Part shown: in pieces, positions 44,788 to 55,941 of the stretch | Position numbering within the stretch: position 1 is the stretch's first letter | How the letters are laid out: the number at the start of each line of letters is the position of its first letter | DNA from: Ascarosepion bandense | Lineage: Eukaryota > Mollusca > Cephalopoda > Sepiida > Sepiidae | DNA length: 64,000 nt | Reading direction: 5' to 3' | Assembly: GCA_037127315.1 (NCBI GenBank) | Contig: JBBBDQ010001028.1 | Coordinates: 3,670,501-3,734,500 of the forward strand | Program-made: the position numbers and the translations under genes | Notes under the pieces: model-generated | The model's database searches: none | Told to the model about the DNA's origin: nothing | Seen by the model: only the letters and a program-made list of their open reading frames with translations

Positions 44788-45005
44788 TAAGTGTGAAATG
44801 ACATAAAATAAACAATCTTGGGTGGTGTGGATTTCTCTTTTATAAGTGTGGAATGACACGAAAACAAAAACAATCTTGGCTGTGTAGGGAGTTCGAAAAA
44901 CCACTTTCTTCTAAATGTTCAATGATATCAAAAGACAATCTTGAGTGAATTTGCAGTTGGAAAAATTAATCTTTTATAAGTGTGCAATGACATCAAAAAC
45001 AAGTG
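44788..45005. repeat. Degenerate tandem repeat, four units of 55-69 bases
   Basis: Units start at 44788, 44843, 44912 and 44977, each beginning taa(g/a)tgt(g/t) followed by (a/g/c)aatgac/at. They share acaatcttg(g/a)g in the middle. Spacing varies, so it is an old array. Confidence 0.75.
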
Positions 45006-45284
45006 GTCAAATCAACATTCTTATAAAATTACTAAAAAATGGAATGTATACATTACATAACAAAAAGTTATTGCAGTAATATTTTCTGATCACAAAACTT
45101 GTTTGTTGACTTGATTAATAACTGATCGATGCTTGGTCCGAAATTTTGCTAAGAAAAGAAAATATACTCTTGCTGATAAAAGTGTATTATGAAATTCTGA
45201 AGTTTTTGAGAATAATAAAAATCATTCTCAAAATAGTTTCGTTTCCTTCATTGAAGTCATTTTGTTTTAATAAAGGAAAATGCT

Positions 45285-46000
45285 ACTTTTAAAATCATCA
45301 TTCCACCCAAGCAAGGCATGACCACCACTGGTGCGCCGAGGGTTACAGTGACAGAAAGAGCAAGGTACAGGGATGTTGAAAAAAAGGATAAGAATCAAGT
45401 AGATAGCCATTGAGGTTGCATTTAAACTTTTGGCGATTATAGCTATCAGGGGAGCAAACAAGGGTTGGGCGTTCCACAAAAGGGAAGTATGAGAAAAAAA
45501 AACTATTAGAGTAAATAGGCGCTTACATTTAACAAAATTTGGACAGTAAAAGAATGGAATCTTGATGTCAATCTAGTAGCACGAGTAAATACATATGGTC
45601 AGGTAACCATGATGAATGCACGGACGAATGATAGATTCATAAATGTGCAAAGTGGATTCTGACGAAAACACTTCTTGGTCCGACACAGTGACGCAAACTA
45701 CATAGCATTAGATGCAATGCAGCTATGAAATCAATGTAGTCATTTCATTTGAGGTCATGAGAGAGTGAGGCCAAGTAGGAGCAGTGCGTTGCTCTCAAGG
45801 AAACTAGCGTCATCCATTCTAATGGTAGCCCCCACAGTTTTTCTGTGGTGAGAGCAGATTCGTTTTGAAGGCATTAAAATTTACGAGCCATTTCCTACCC
45901 AATTCATTCACAGATTGGAGATATTTTTGAAGGGCAGCAACCAGGTTTATTTTGTCAGCCTTGACATATTTTTTATTGAGACGGGAGTAAATGCCTACTT
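45285..46000 (-). pseudogene. Family J LINE, degenerate reverse transcriptase C-terminal half and tail
   Basis: Minus-strand frames give VNELGRKWLVNFNAFKTNLL (reference KKWLVNFNSSKTKLL), then a GLTLSHDLKWN-like segment, STLHIYESIIRPCIH (reference SILHIYKSTIRPCMEY) and finally a diverged terminal LWN-L segment. The 3' UTR ends in taaccctcggcgcaccagtg then tgggtggaatgat. Many frameshifts; YADD is missing. It has the J 3' end but no clear poly(A). Confidence 0.85.
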
Positions 46001-46025
46001 GGAAACTGGTTACATTGGGATTACA

Positions 46026-46290
46026 CTAATAGAAAAGATTCTCTAGATTTTTTTATTTTTGATGCTACTTTGGTGAGTTCTACTTTAATTAACATATTTA
46101 TAACGGCAGCTCAATTAATGTATTTTTTAAATGCTATGCCTCTTAATAGATGTAGAAACTAATAGAAAAGATTCTCTAGATTTTTTTATTTTTGATGCTA
46201 CTTTGGTGAGTTCTACTTTAATTAACATATTTATAACGGCAGCTCAATTAATGTAGTTTTTAAATGCTATGTCTCTTAATAGATGTAGAA
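46026..46290. repeat. Tandem duplication of 133 bases
   Basis: 46026-46158 and 46159-46290 are two head-to-tail copies differing at only a few positions (for example tattttttaa against tagtttttaa, and gcctctt against gtctctt). Both begin ctaatagaaaagattctcta and end gatgtagaaa. It lies just beyond the 5' break of the J copy. Confidence 0.95.
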
Positions 46291-46419
46291 AATCATGACC
46301 CTCCACAGATTCTTTTACTTCATTATTTGTGAATTGCCGTGTTTTCTTAGGAAGAATAGCGGCGTGTTTTCTCATTATTGACTTGTTCACGGTTTTCGGA
46401 TTCAGATTTTTATTTCTAT

Positions 46420-46505
46420 TAGCCTAGTTGTCAAACAAAGGCTTGACATTCCGGCCTACTCTACTATTTAACACATAGATAGTGAGAGAACAGATGGGAT
46501 GATAA
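46420..46505 (-). mobile_element. S1 SINE fragment
   Basis: Keeps gttgtcaaacaaaggcttga, then a tctactatttaacacatagat block like S1 tattatttaacccatagct. Short and diverged. Confidence 0.4.
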
Positions 46506-47092
46506 CGTTTATAAGGAATGTTAGGTTATTTCAACCGTTAATATTATCCTGTAGAATAAGTCATTGTCCATTCCATATTCGTCCCTTACTGCTAAAATGC
46601 AAGAGATATGTCACAGTGGCTACCCCTGCTTTTGCTATTGATCTCTTTAAATTCGTTGGCTCATAAGCCACATACCACGAGTAAAAATATTATCGATTCT
46701 ATTTTTAGTATTGCTCAAAGGAAATGTCTTTCAAAGCAAGGTAACATTGTGGAATGGTGAAATGCTTTGATCACACCTATTCCTCAGGTTCCATCATTCG
46801 TTATCACTGCCTACCTTTAGACGTTTTTCTTTTTTATGCTCAAACAAAACATTTTTAACTAATTAGCCACAATTGAAAAGACAACTTTTTCTATCGACAA
46901 TAAAAAATATGTTTTTATTTGTGTCCTTTTTTGTAAATTACAAATAAGCGCTATACAATTTCCAGGGTGTCTCCCTGTAACGAAAGCAATTATAAAATTC
47001 CTTTATATCAAAGCTTCTTCATACCCACCGTCTAAAAATAATAGCATAAATTTTATGATATTTTACAAGTACAATGAAATTACAAAATTACT
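46506..47092. other. No gene seen
   Basis: Nothing recognised. Confidence 0.5.
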
Positions 47093-47093
47093 A

Positions 47094-47779
47094 TCGATGG
47101 GTGCGATGGATAAATTGTCGACTTTTATCTGTTTTAATTTCGTGTATCTGCGTGGTTTATGTTGGTTTTGTTGACTTCTAATTATACTAGGATCAGTTGG
47201 GTGCTGATTGTGAGAAATAGAGCACTATGACGCAATTCACTCTGCCAGAAATTTTGAAGCGGCATGCTGTAGTGCTTTGCACTCGCGCCGGTTGTTTCAA
47301 TACAAATATTTGCGTATGAATCTGAGAGACATACATCAAATGTCTTGAAGAGGTAGTGGCTGCTGGAAGACCCTATATCTGGCAACAAGACTCTGAACAA
47401 TTCCACAGAAGCAGACGAGGCTAGTCATTGCTGTCAGACACTTTCGTAGACCATATCACTTTGGTTACCTAACTCTCTAAACTTGCGATTTCCTTGATTA
47501 TTATGTATTCTGCGCAGTTGAGCGAAAGACCAACAAAACTCAATGATAAACTCAAGAATTATGGCAGTATTCACCAACTTAAACTAGAAGGATGTCCAGA
47601 AGAGTTGCAGAAAGTTCTGAAGTTGTCTGGAAGTTGTGGTTAAAGCCAATGGCTATTTTATTGAGTTAGTTTACTCTGCAGTATTGTAACATATTTTTTC
47701 TTTAATTATGTTAAAATGAGATATAAGAGATATTTTCATTTTTGTATAATTTTGACGACAATTTATCCATCTCACCCTC
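47094..47779 (+). mobile_element. Mariner-type DNA transposon, internally deleted (family M1)
   Basis: The left end, gcgatggataaattgtcgac, and the right end, gacgacaatttatccatctc, are inverted repeats, and TA occurs outside each end (47092-47093 and 47780-47781), the expected target duplication. Between them a broken transposase C-terminal half is readable: VVAAGRPYIWQQDSEQFH (reference pattern GRPYV-QQD-APAH), DFLDYYVFCAVERKTNK (PLDYYVWG-VERE), and a last VWKLWLKPMAILLS-like piece. Both second and third catalytic Asp positions (QQD, LDYY) can be seen. At 686 bp it is about half the normal length, and frameshifts kill it. Confidence 0.82.
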
Positions 47780-47954
47780 TATTTATATATGAGCAAAAAC
47801 AACACTGTAGCTAAAAATAATCTAAGATAAAATAAGTTATGGAATCTTATCTGTAAGTTTAAAATTTAAACAATTCTATTTCCTCTACATCATTAGAAAA
47901 ATTAATCGCCTCTAAATTGAGGTCATTCGACCATCTTTATGTCATGACGTATTC

Positions 47955-48014
<60 letters not shown>
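47955..48014. repeat. (CA)n-(TA)n microsatellite
   Basis: About 16 CA units then about 13 TA units, between the two mariner-type elements. Confidence 0.97.
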
Positions 48015-48018
<4 letters not shown>

Positions 48019-48035
48019 GCTGTATCTTATATGTA

Positions 48036-48572
48036 CGAGGTCTGATCAGAAAATATCGGGACTATTGCCATAGAGCGCGCAGAGTGATGCCGCTTAGCGC
48101 AAACTGATCCTGAACTCTGTCGCACATAAACATTAAGGTAAAATTTTCTTGCATAATTTTGTTGATTATGTTAATGCTGTTAAGGAAGATGTGCAGAGAT
48201 TGGTCATCTCACCACACTACAAAAGTTCCATCAGTGACCTTGGCTTGTGAATCAGTTTTTTAGTTAGTGGTCCGAAAATCACTACTTTACTCAGAGCTCA
48301 CTTCTTCCGACATTTAACGCTTCAAAAATCAAGTCCCTACTTGAAAGGAACAAAATTTCAAGACGTCGAGGGAATGCAAGAGAATACGACAAGGCAGCTG
48401 CTGACTGTCCTAAAACGGAAATTCCGATAATAGTTCTATCAATGGAAATGATGCTGAGTAAAATGTATAGCTTCAGAAGGGGAGTTCTTCAAAAGAGATT
48501 AAATGCCGAATTGATACGTATTGTAGTTTTCTTTTTATAACATCAGTCTCGTTACTTTTTAATCAGACCTCG
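48036..48572 (+). mobile_element. Mariner element, internally deleted (family M2, copy 1)
   Basis: Left end cgaggtctgatcagaaaata and right end ttactttttaatcagacctc then g are inverted repeats, flanked by TA on both sides (48034-48035, 48573-48574). The right half encodes a degenerate mariner C-terminus: FQDVEGMQENTTRQLLTVLK, FYQWK, then SEGEFFKRD, corresponding to the (D/E)I-N-(T/A)-(R/D)QL-AI, WKKR, and EG-YFEGD segments at the end of mariner transposases. The catalytic region is deleted or unreadable, so the copy is non-autonomous. Confidence 0.82.
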
Positions 48573-48574
48573 TA

Positions 48575-49610
48575 TAGGTTTATTTGTATTCACGGCGTCA
48601 AAAGTTTCTTGCAGTCTGACAAAAAACGTTAACTCTAATTTATTACTCATAGAGCTATTAGTAATTTTTATATAATTAACAAATTCTCGTGATCTTTCCA
48701 TTTAAGAATGACAGAAGTAAACAAAACCGAGAAGAATGAAAAATGTTATCTCTAAGAAATCTTGACTTTCTGAATTTGTTTAATCCACTGATCAATTTTA
48801 AAATGGATAAATCACAATCGAAAACTTTAAAAGTGGTATTTTTATTCTGTTATTCAAATTTATTTTCTATTCCTAACATGAAAAACTTTCTCTCGAAATT
48901 TTTCCGGATATTGCAATATATATAGATATAGTTTTTGATTGCATGTTTGTTTCATTTGTAAGTAGCGTGAGTGAATTTTGAATTTCACACTTTCAGACTG
49001 CAATAACCTTTTTTTTTACTGTAATTTTTATATCATTCCGATTAACTTAAACTATTAATAAAGAAAATCAAAGTTTAATAACACTGATCTGGAAAATATT
49101 TATAATGGCTTCTGTTTGCATTTCTCAGATAAGGAGTTATTATTTACATGATATTCGAACTACTGTCCTTATCTCTGTTGATATTATCACAGTCATGAGG
49201 GCATCCAGTGAGAAACATATTCACACGCAGTGGTTTGTAAAACTAAACTGTTGGCCTTCGCGTTACAACATGCGCCCGATTTGGTAGTTACAACAGATTT
49301 TGTAAAAAATTGCGTTTACTCCAATGAAAATAGCCTTTTGTGTTCCATGGCATTTCGACAGTCTACATTCGCAGTTGATCGATTCACTGGTTTTGATAAG
49401 GTCACGCTGGCTTGGGCGTCATGCAAATTCTCTTGACTTTATCACACAATTCACGCACCTTTTAGACTATTTCAACTCTTAGCTTTATCTAAAAAAAAAA
49501 TATAGCATTGTTCAATTTATTTTCCTTCCCTACCTTTGAGATGTAATCAGTAGATTTAATGTGGAGCGCTCTAAACTGATCTTTTATATACTACCAAGCA
49601 GTTCGACCAG
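48575..49610. other. No gene assigned
   Basis: ORFs of 60-68 codons (48743, 49105, 49230) lack recognised motifs. Confidence 0.5.
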
Positions 49611-49614
49611 TTTT

Positions 49615-50100
49615 TTTTTATGCAAAATTTTGTCCAATACAAGGCTCGAGAGTCAGTGAAGGTAGGGTGTTACTGTCAAAATGATTACATTATAATGAAA
49701 TGTGTGATATAAGCAAAAGATAATCAGAAGTGAAGTTTATGAGGATAAGGAGGATAATCACATAATCGACGGAGATTATGATTGTAGTGTTCAAGTAAGT
49801 ACCCATTGTTCAAGAAATATACATTCTTTGGAAACCTATTCGGATGTGATTCGACTCAGTAAAAATAGCATAGCGTGTTGTAGATGTAACTGTCTTAATT
49901 GGTGGAAATAAAGAATGGAGATGATCCGAAAGTTTGACATGGAAATAAAGTAACGATAGACTTTAAATGCTGCGTTTGTTGGAAATAAGCCGTAGAGCAG
50001 AGAATAAGTCTGCCCCGTAAAACTGTTCAAAAGATTTTCAGGTTTATCTAGTAACTATGGAGCAACTTCAGTCTTTATATAACAGCAATCTGACTCTTAA
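49615..50100 (-). repeat. Unclassified dispersed repeat, copy 1
   Basis: The segment 49870-50030 matches 63240-63400 in order (aaataa then aacgatag, tgcg(t)ttgt, agatgagat-like end) with considerable divergence. Its left end (ccaatacaaggctcgagagt) resembles the left end of the J tail at 15.96 kb (aatacaaggcctatgagcca). It may be a further J-related subfamily. Confidence 0.35.
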
Positions 50101-50304
50101 TTAATGAGCACTTTTTATTTATTTGGATCATTGAGTAAGTGTGTGTTTTAGTAGATAAATGGTTTGCAGCAGCCTTCATCTTTCTTAGTGGTTGAAATAA
50201 GTCTACTTAGTGTTGACTGCAGATACTCTAAGTTCGAGTTACCCAAACTGCAATCAGGAGTCACTTGCAGTTTTTTGCCCACTAGAAATTATTTGTCTTT
50301 TGAT

Positions 50305-50750
50305 TATTCCTCAAAAACCCTGTTCTGGCATCCTTTTGCTGAAGCCTATTAAGTATGTCACGTGCTGCTTTCTCCAGTTATTCATTACTTTTATCAGACC
50401 AGTGAGTTTCAGATTTTCCAAGCCTTTCTTCCTCATTGCATGTGCCAGAAACTTTCAACTACCTCTTCCTGATGTTAAGTATAAATTTCCTTTCTCTTTA
50501 AATACTCGTCGTCGCTGACATATTCGGACAATAGTATCCTCAGCATCCTTCTGTAGAACCACATTTGTGTTACTTCAAGTCTCTTCTTTATCTTTGAGAA
50601 GATTGTCCAACGTTTGATACCATACAGAAGAACAGATATCACATAACATTTGAATTTGAAATTTTCCTATTTACTTACTTAGCTTTTGAAATGCGTCTTT
50701 GATCATCCCAATACATCATCAGGTCGCAGTGTTTCACTTTCCGCTCTCTG
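50305..50750 (-). pseudogene. RTE-like LINE: C-terminal domain
   Basis: Shows the same KYLG-VL-E, VLDCY-YGSE, FYRRML and RQ-KFLGHAMRKE segments as the copies at 7.1 and 8.3 kb, in broken frames. The plus-strand ORFs here (50164-50518, 50699-51171) are shadows. Confidence 0.8.
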
Positions 50751-51680
50751 TTAGAACATTTCCTAAGTATTTAAATATCTGTACCTGCTTGGTTTTAGTA
50801 TCTCCGACCTGTAATTTTCATTTTGGGCTCCTCTTTTTGATGATGACTCTGCATTCTGTCTTTTGTAGTTTATGTTTATTCTTTTCTTCCTTGCTTACTT
50901 CGCCACATTCTGCAGAAGCATTTGTAGTTTCCTTTCTGTGTCTACTATCAGCATTGTGTCATCTGTATATCTTATATTGTTAAAACTGTGTTCACCCATG
51001 ACAAATCCTGGCAGCGTTTTTAGTTCTCTCAGAACTGCCTCGCTGTGTAGGTTCAACAAATCCAAGAAGAAGACACATCTTTGTCTTACACCACTTTCTA
51101 ATTTTTGTATATCTACTGAACTCATTTTTCAGTCCGTATGCAGGAGGTTTGATGCCATTATAAATTCTTGATTATTCTAATACCTTTCTCGAATATGTCA
51201 AGGTTGCTGATCAGCTCTAACAGATCTTGGTGGTGTACTTTGTAGAACGCCTTTGTGTAGTCTATAAAACACAGGTACACGTCTATAACATTCTCAGCAT
51301 AAATATCGCATTCCTTGTTCTGGTGTCTTTGACGAACCTTTGACGAATCTCTGGTCTGAATTTGCTGCGCGCTCTATTCATTAGAATTAGATTGATGAGT
51401 CTTGTTATGTGGCTCATTAGGCTGATTGTTCGATGGAGTTCACATTCGTTTGCGCCTTGTTTATTAGATAGCGCCATGAAAATAAATCTGATTAGGTCTT
51501 TGAGAATATAACCACGGTTGTAGATTTCATTTATTGTTTCTGTAATATTTTCTCTGATGAGATTATCTAAACCTGCCAGCATCTTTATTGCAATTCCATC
51601 TTGCCCCTGCTGCTTTATTTCCGTTCAATTTGGCCAGTGCAGCTTCCATGTCGGGTTTTAATATTTCGGGCAGTCGGTAT
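50750..51680 (-). pseudogene. RTE-like LINE: reverse transcriptase
   Basis: In minus frames: KPDMEAALAKLNGNKAAGA (motif before the palm), SNKQGANECELHRTISLMSH, RTRNAIFMLRML, then KLESGVRQRCVFFLDLLN (motif GVRQGC-FSP-LFN with C for the second G region altered) and NIRYTDDTMLIVDTE. The catalytic YADD reads YTDD, both aspartates kept. The DY-KAFD motif is readable only on the plus complement near 51,250. Frameshifts separate the pieces. Confidence 0.85.
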
Positions 51681-51682
51681 TT

Positions 51683-52035
51683 CTTTTTTTTTATCGTTTC
51701 ACCCCAAGCAAAGGCGGTAGCGCTACTGATGCGCAGGGGGCTACATAAGAGTAAAAGATTAGTTAGAAGGAGAGTAAAGAAAAAGGACGAACCAGTTACA
51801 GGAGGTGTCAGTAAAAGAAGCAAGAGAAGGATGGGAATACAGGTGGGGTGACAGTTGCAAATGTAGAGAGAAAGGAAAAGATATACAAGGTGATGTAGAA
51901 AGAACTGGAGTCAAGTGGTTAAGAGATGGGTATTGACATTGCATTCGAATTCCTGGAGGTTGTAGCTGTCAGGAAAGCAAGAATATGGAAGCGAGTTCCA
52001 CACGCGGAAGTGCGAGAAATAGAAGCTTGCCAGTT
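51683..52035 (-). mobile_element. Family J LINE 3' end nested in the RTE-like LINE
   Basis: On the minus strand the J C-terminus reads VWNSLPYSCFPDSYNLQEFE and NVNTHLLTT, almost as in the reference (LWNSLPYSCFPDGYDLQKFK, KVNTHLLTT). It is followed by the 3' UTR, ending in tgtagccccctgcgcatcag, then cttggggtgaaacgat and A9 (51683-51691). It is only about 350 bp, heavily 5' truncated. High similarity to the 1-kb copy suggests a relatively young insertion. I did not find a clear target duplication. Confidence 0.9.
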
Positions 52036-52039
52036 GATC

Positions 52040-52500
52040 TCTTTCGTCGTGATTATATTCGTTCCATAGCTGAAGTATTTTTCTTTCTCTAATATGCGCA
52101 TTTCCTCCTTGAATTTTATGCATCCTGTTGATGAGAATGTCTTTTGTTCTGTCCTTTTATTGTTTTTATGCATATCTCTTTCATCTTTGATATTCATTTT
52201 CTCTATTTTTGCATATTTTTCGTTGAGCCATACTTCCTTAGCCTGTCTGCATTTATTCCTTATTTCATTGTTTAGTTTTTCTGGATTCCATTCTATGTTT
52301 TGCCTTTGTTTTCTGTTTCCTTTGCATCATGTCGACAATTTAATTTGTGATCCATTCGTTTTTTTCTTTCCCTTGGGACGATGTCGTTTGCTGATGTTAG
52401 TAGAGTTTCTCTTGGTGTGTCCCATTTTAAGTTTTCGTTTCTATTTTGTCCCTTGTGTCTTTTCACATTGTTCATATAGTTTTGCCCAGGTGCGGGTTAT
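52040..52500 (-). pseudogene. RTE-like LINE: linker between endonuclease and RT
   Basis: Reads EWNPEKLNNEIRNKCRQAKE, VWLNEKYAKIEK and, at the junction with the J insertion, RERKILQLWNEYNHDERDQ. These are the usual charged linker and the (I)L-RW-EY-ELY-D segment preceding the RT. The coding reading changes to J sequence at about 52035. Confidence 0.75.
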
Positions 52501-52579
52501 TCAGGAAACTGTTATATCGCAATTTAAGTGAAGTGTTAGGCGTCATCAGTTTTCATAGTTTCATTCATATTTTACATAT

Positions 52580-52960
52580 AACAGTGTATCTTCCGCAATA
52601 AGTTTTGCAGTGAACAACTGCGTTTCTGAATCTCTTGTTGATAGTCACGTAGTCTATTTGGTTTTCTCCTTCTGTGCTTATCCATGTCCATAATCTTCTT
52701 GGATATTCTTGAAACCAGGTGCTGGCTATTACCTGGTCATTTGCTGTGCACCATTAAGCACACTGTTCCCGCGTTTCCAGCGGGTTCCTAGTGCGAATTT
52801 GCGTGTTATTTTCCCTTCCCTCTACTTGCCTAGTTTAGTGTCAGGTTTCAATAATAAATATAACTTCATGACATTGTCTAGCATAGAGTAGAAAGATTCG
52901 ATTTCTCCTTCCGTACTTTGTGATGTCGCTGCATACACCATTATAATACATATTCGAAAA
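52580..52960 (-). pseudogene. RTE-like LINE: APE-type endonuclease remnant
   Basis: Minus frames give MVYAATSQSTEGEIESFYSM, matching the QVYAPTS-(A/S)-EEE-FY stretch of RTE endonucleases, and later fragments corresponding to the WTW-SPDG and NQIDY segments near the nuclease end. The frame is shifted between these. The N-terminal part is missing, so the element is 5' truncated at about 52960. Confidence 0.75.
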
Positions 52961-53107
52961 TTTATTGAAATAAGCTACGCAACCCAGTAAAACCAACTGT
53001 GCTTTGTAATCCCTTTCTTGTTTGCATTTCTCTCCAAAATTTGGTTTGATCGATCAATGCATGGCTATTTTAGAGGGTGTGACAGACGACCTAACGAAAG
53101 TTAAAAC

Positions 53108-53109
<2 letters not shown>

Positions 53110-53161
<52 letters not shown>
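53110..53161. repeat. (TA)n microsatellite
   Basis: About 26 TA units, 15 bases from the mariner end. Confidence 0.97.
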
Positions 53162-53162
<1 letters not shown>

Positions 53163-53176
53163 AAAAGTACAAAGTA

Positions 53177-53669
53177 CGAAGTCTGATCAAAAAGTGTCAG
53201 GACTGGTGCCGAAAAAGAAAATTATAACATATTAATTCGAGTTTTAATCCCCTTCCTTCGATACTACACGTTATATCCATTGTCGTCTCCATTTATGGGA
53301 ACATTCCTGGAAGTTCTTTTTAAGAATAGCGAGAATCTGCTTCGTTGCATCCTTTTAGGATTACTTCGCCAACTTGAAATCTTGCTTCAAGAGACTAGAC
53401 CTAGGAAATATGATGGTAGTCGAACCTGGGGAATGTTTTGCTTTGCACAACGTATGATCATTGATGTGATTTCTGCGTGCGGCGAGACGACCACACTCTA
53501 CACACCATCCTTTCCAGTATTACTATAAACAACGAACGTGAGCGAGCACATTATAATTTAGAGTGTCTGCACGACAGAGTTTAAGGTCAATCAGTGCTAA
53601 GCGGCTTCACTCTGTGTACTTTAGTTCTGTTAACGTACTAACGATTTTCGATACTTTTCTCATACCTCA
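53177..53669 (-). mobile_element. Mariner element, internally deleted (family M2, copy 2)
   Basis: The left end, cgaagtctgatcaaaaagtg, mirrors the right end, cgatacttttctcatacctc, with TA outside both (53175-53176, 53670-53671). On the minus strand a degenerate mariner C-terminus is readable: LKKNFQECSHKWRRQW, then a KEGD end. The 5' region (right side) contains gagtgaagccgcttagcac, matching agtgatgccgcttagcgc in copy 1, which shows both are the same family. It is about 490 bp and dead. Confidence 0.8.
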
Positions 53670-53671
53670 TA

Positions 53672-54966
53672 CCAATTATTTATGTTTATGAACTACAAAA
53701 ACTGTCGATTAAAACGTAGACCAATTAAGTAAAAAAAATGCAAGAATTTACTTCCTACGTGAATTCTTAGATTTAACCTCTGACAGCCATTAATAAATCT
53801 CGGACAGGCTTTTAACGATTTACAATTAAGACGATCTTCTACGAGAACCCTTCTTCTACTGTGTCTTTTTGCTATGGTACATTGTCGATTATGGTTCTCC
53901 ACAACTTTCTATCCTTTTCAGTTTTAGTTCTAAGCAATATTTTCACGGGAACTCTTCGAGCAGTAAATATCGTCTTTATTAGCCTAAGAATGATAACAAT
54001 GTCTGCTACTGTAATACACATTTTTACGATAAAACTGTAACATAATATTTGAGTTAAAATATCTCTAATTTTATTGTTTTGTAACGTGATTGCTTCAAAT
54101 TGTCCCCAGATATTTATTAAACAATATCTGTTCCGCTTTTAGTTTTATTTTTATCAGCTTAACTATATACTGTGGAAATTGAAAATTTATATTTTTCTGT
54201 ACTTTATTAGCATATTAATTGTATTCAATATAATTAATACAACTATCAGGAAGTATTGTGAAAACATTTGGTACACATATGTGTGTGCGCGCGTGTGTGT
54301 TTGTTATGTGCATGCCTATGCATCTTCGCTTTCTTAACGATTTCCAAAGCTCATACAAATTAACGACTAAAAAAAATGCTGATATTAATAAATATAAATG
54401 CGTACATGTATTTATTAACATTTATATAAAAGCTTTGTTATAAAACTGATACCGTATTTTCTGTTTATACGACACATTTTCTAGAGTAAAATTTAATGTA
54501 AAAATTCGATCGTATATAAATATTCTGAGAGAAATTAACTTTTATTTATTCATCAACAATCTGAACGAAGCAATTGTAAAAAAAAATTTTCATTACTGAA
54601 ATAAATTCTGGATTTATAACCGTTTAATTATATGTTGAGTTTTATTCTCAATATATTTGCTCTGAATAATATCCGTTGAGCTTTCTATTTCTATCTAATT
54701 GATAATTTATATTAATTATGTAAATCTTTTGTGCTATCTTTTCTGTCCTCATGGGTTGGCATTCAGAGTAAGTAAGAGTTAAAATGTTAATAGTTAAAAG
54801 AGAAAGTAAGAGTAACAAAATGAGGTTTACGGTTATGGTGACGTCCTCAGTCCTCAGAGCATTTTTTAAAAGCCCTGAGGAATGAGGATATCATATAGGT
54901 GCTTTCCCGAAACTTTGAAGTCAGCATGACACTGCTCAGTCAATTGGTAAGCTTCTCTACATTAAT
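53672..54966. other. No gene assigned
   Basis: The minus ORF 53693-53902 begins ENHNRQCTIAKRHSRRRVLV; its DNA shares gtggagaaccataa with 5.56 kb, so it belongs to an unclassified repeat. At 54841-54896 a small imperfect hairpin (gtcctcagtcctcagagc against gccctgaggaatgaggat) is followed by cccgaaac. Confidence 0.45.

Positions 54967-55036
<70 letters not shown>
54967..55036. repeat. (TA)n-(TG)n microsatellite
   Basis: Short TA run, then about 30 TG units. Confidence 0.97.
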
Positions 55037-55041
<5 letters not shown>

Positions 55042-55940
55042 TCAACCCATGTGAAAAGGCAAAACTATAAGAATTCACCCGATAGTTCATTTGAATGTGG
55101 ATGGAGGAAAAGTCTTGCTCAGGTGTGCATCTGAGTGAAGAATTCATGAAATAAATTAAGAATGATATTATAATTTGATCATTTCAGAAGTACTGTATTT
55201 GTAGCCATATTAATGGGATCAAGGATGACTGTCTCTTTGATTATCATATTGGATGCGATGATAAAATGTTTGATTCCTTTCCAAGCGAACAGTAAAGATT
55301 TTATAGGTCTTGAATCAAAGTAAATAAAGTAAACTTCTTTTTTAATAGCATTTTCTTATTTGAAAGTTTTTGCCTCTTTCGTGTTTAGAACAATTTGTTT
55401 ATAGACTAAACTTTAAAGTATCAGACTGTGCTTATGTTCAATAAGAAATCTTTCAATATGCCTGTAGCTTTCTTTTCCAAACATGATTTTCTATGTAACA
55501 AGAAAAAAAAAGTCTGTTAAAATTTGCTTGATGTCTTGCGTCTTTCAAACGTCTGAATTTCATTTGATGTGTCTCTTACGTTAAGCAAGTTTAGCCATCC
55601 CTGGTTGCCAAAACCAACAAAGCTTATTAATTAATTACCATTCATGGGAACTTAACCTACTATACTGCCGTTCTTCATACTATATGAAACGATCTGTTTT
55701 CAATGTTTACTGGAATAAGTTCAAGGAAATATATCGTGCAGACCGTTACACAAATGCACGAAGTTTCAACAAGTTTATAAGTCAAAAGAAAACTGTCCAG
55801 TCCTTGGATTAACTTTCGGTGACTAAAATTGACCGAAAATAACAACTGCTTCTTAGTTCATTGTCTGGTCGTATCCAGTGGATTATATAGTGTGATTAGG
55901 TTTTTTTTTCTTAAAGTTGCACATTCCTCACAACATGTTT
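55037..55940. other. No gene seen
   Basis: Nothing recognised. Confidence 0.5.
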
Positions 55941-55941
55941 A

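Larger units (their letters stand above)
50305..52960 (-). mobile_element. RTE-like LINE, long degenerate copy, interrupted by a J element
   Basis: A 2.65-kb minus-strand element (about 2.3 kb without the insert) reading from endonuclease (52.96-52.58 kb) through linker (52.58-52.05 kb), reverse transcriptase (51.68-50.75 kb) to the C-terminal domain (50.75-50.3 kb). All regions show frameshifts and stops. It is the most complete LINE in the window by domain content. The J insertion lies between the linker and the RT, so the RTE copy was in place first. Confidence 0.88.

Noticed and set aside
46026..46290. CRISPR-like or satellite array
   Set aside because: Only two adjacent units without spacers, and the window is animal DNA.
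50164..52531. Plus-strand ORFs over the 50-52 kb LINE
   Set aside because: They are shadows of the minus-strand RTE-like element and the J insertion.
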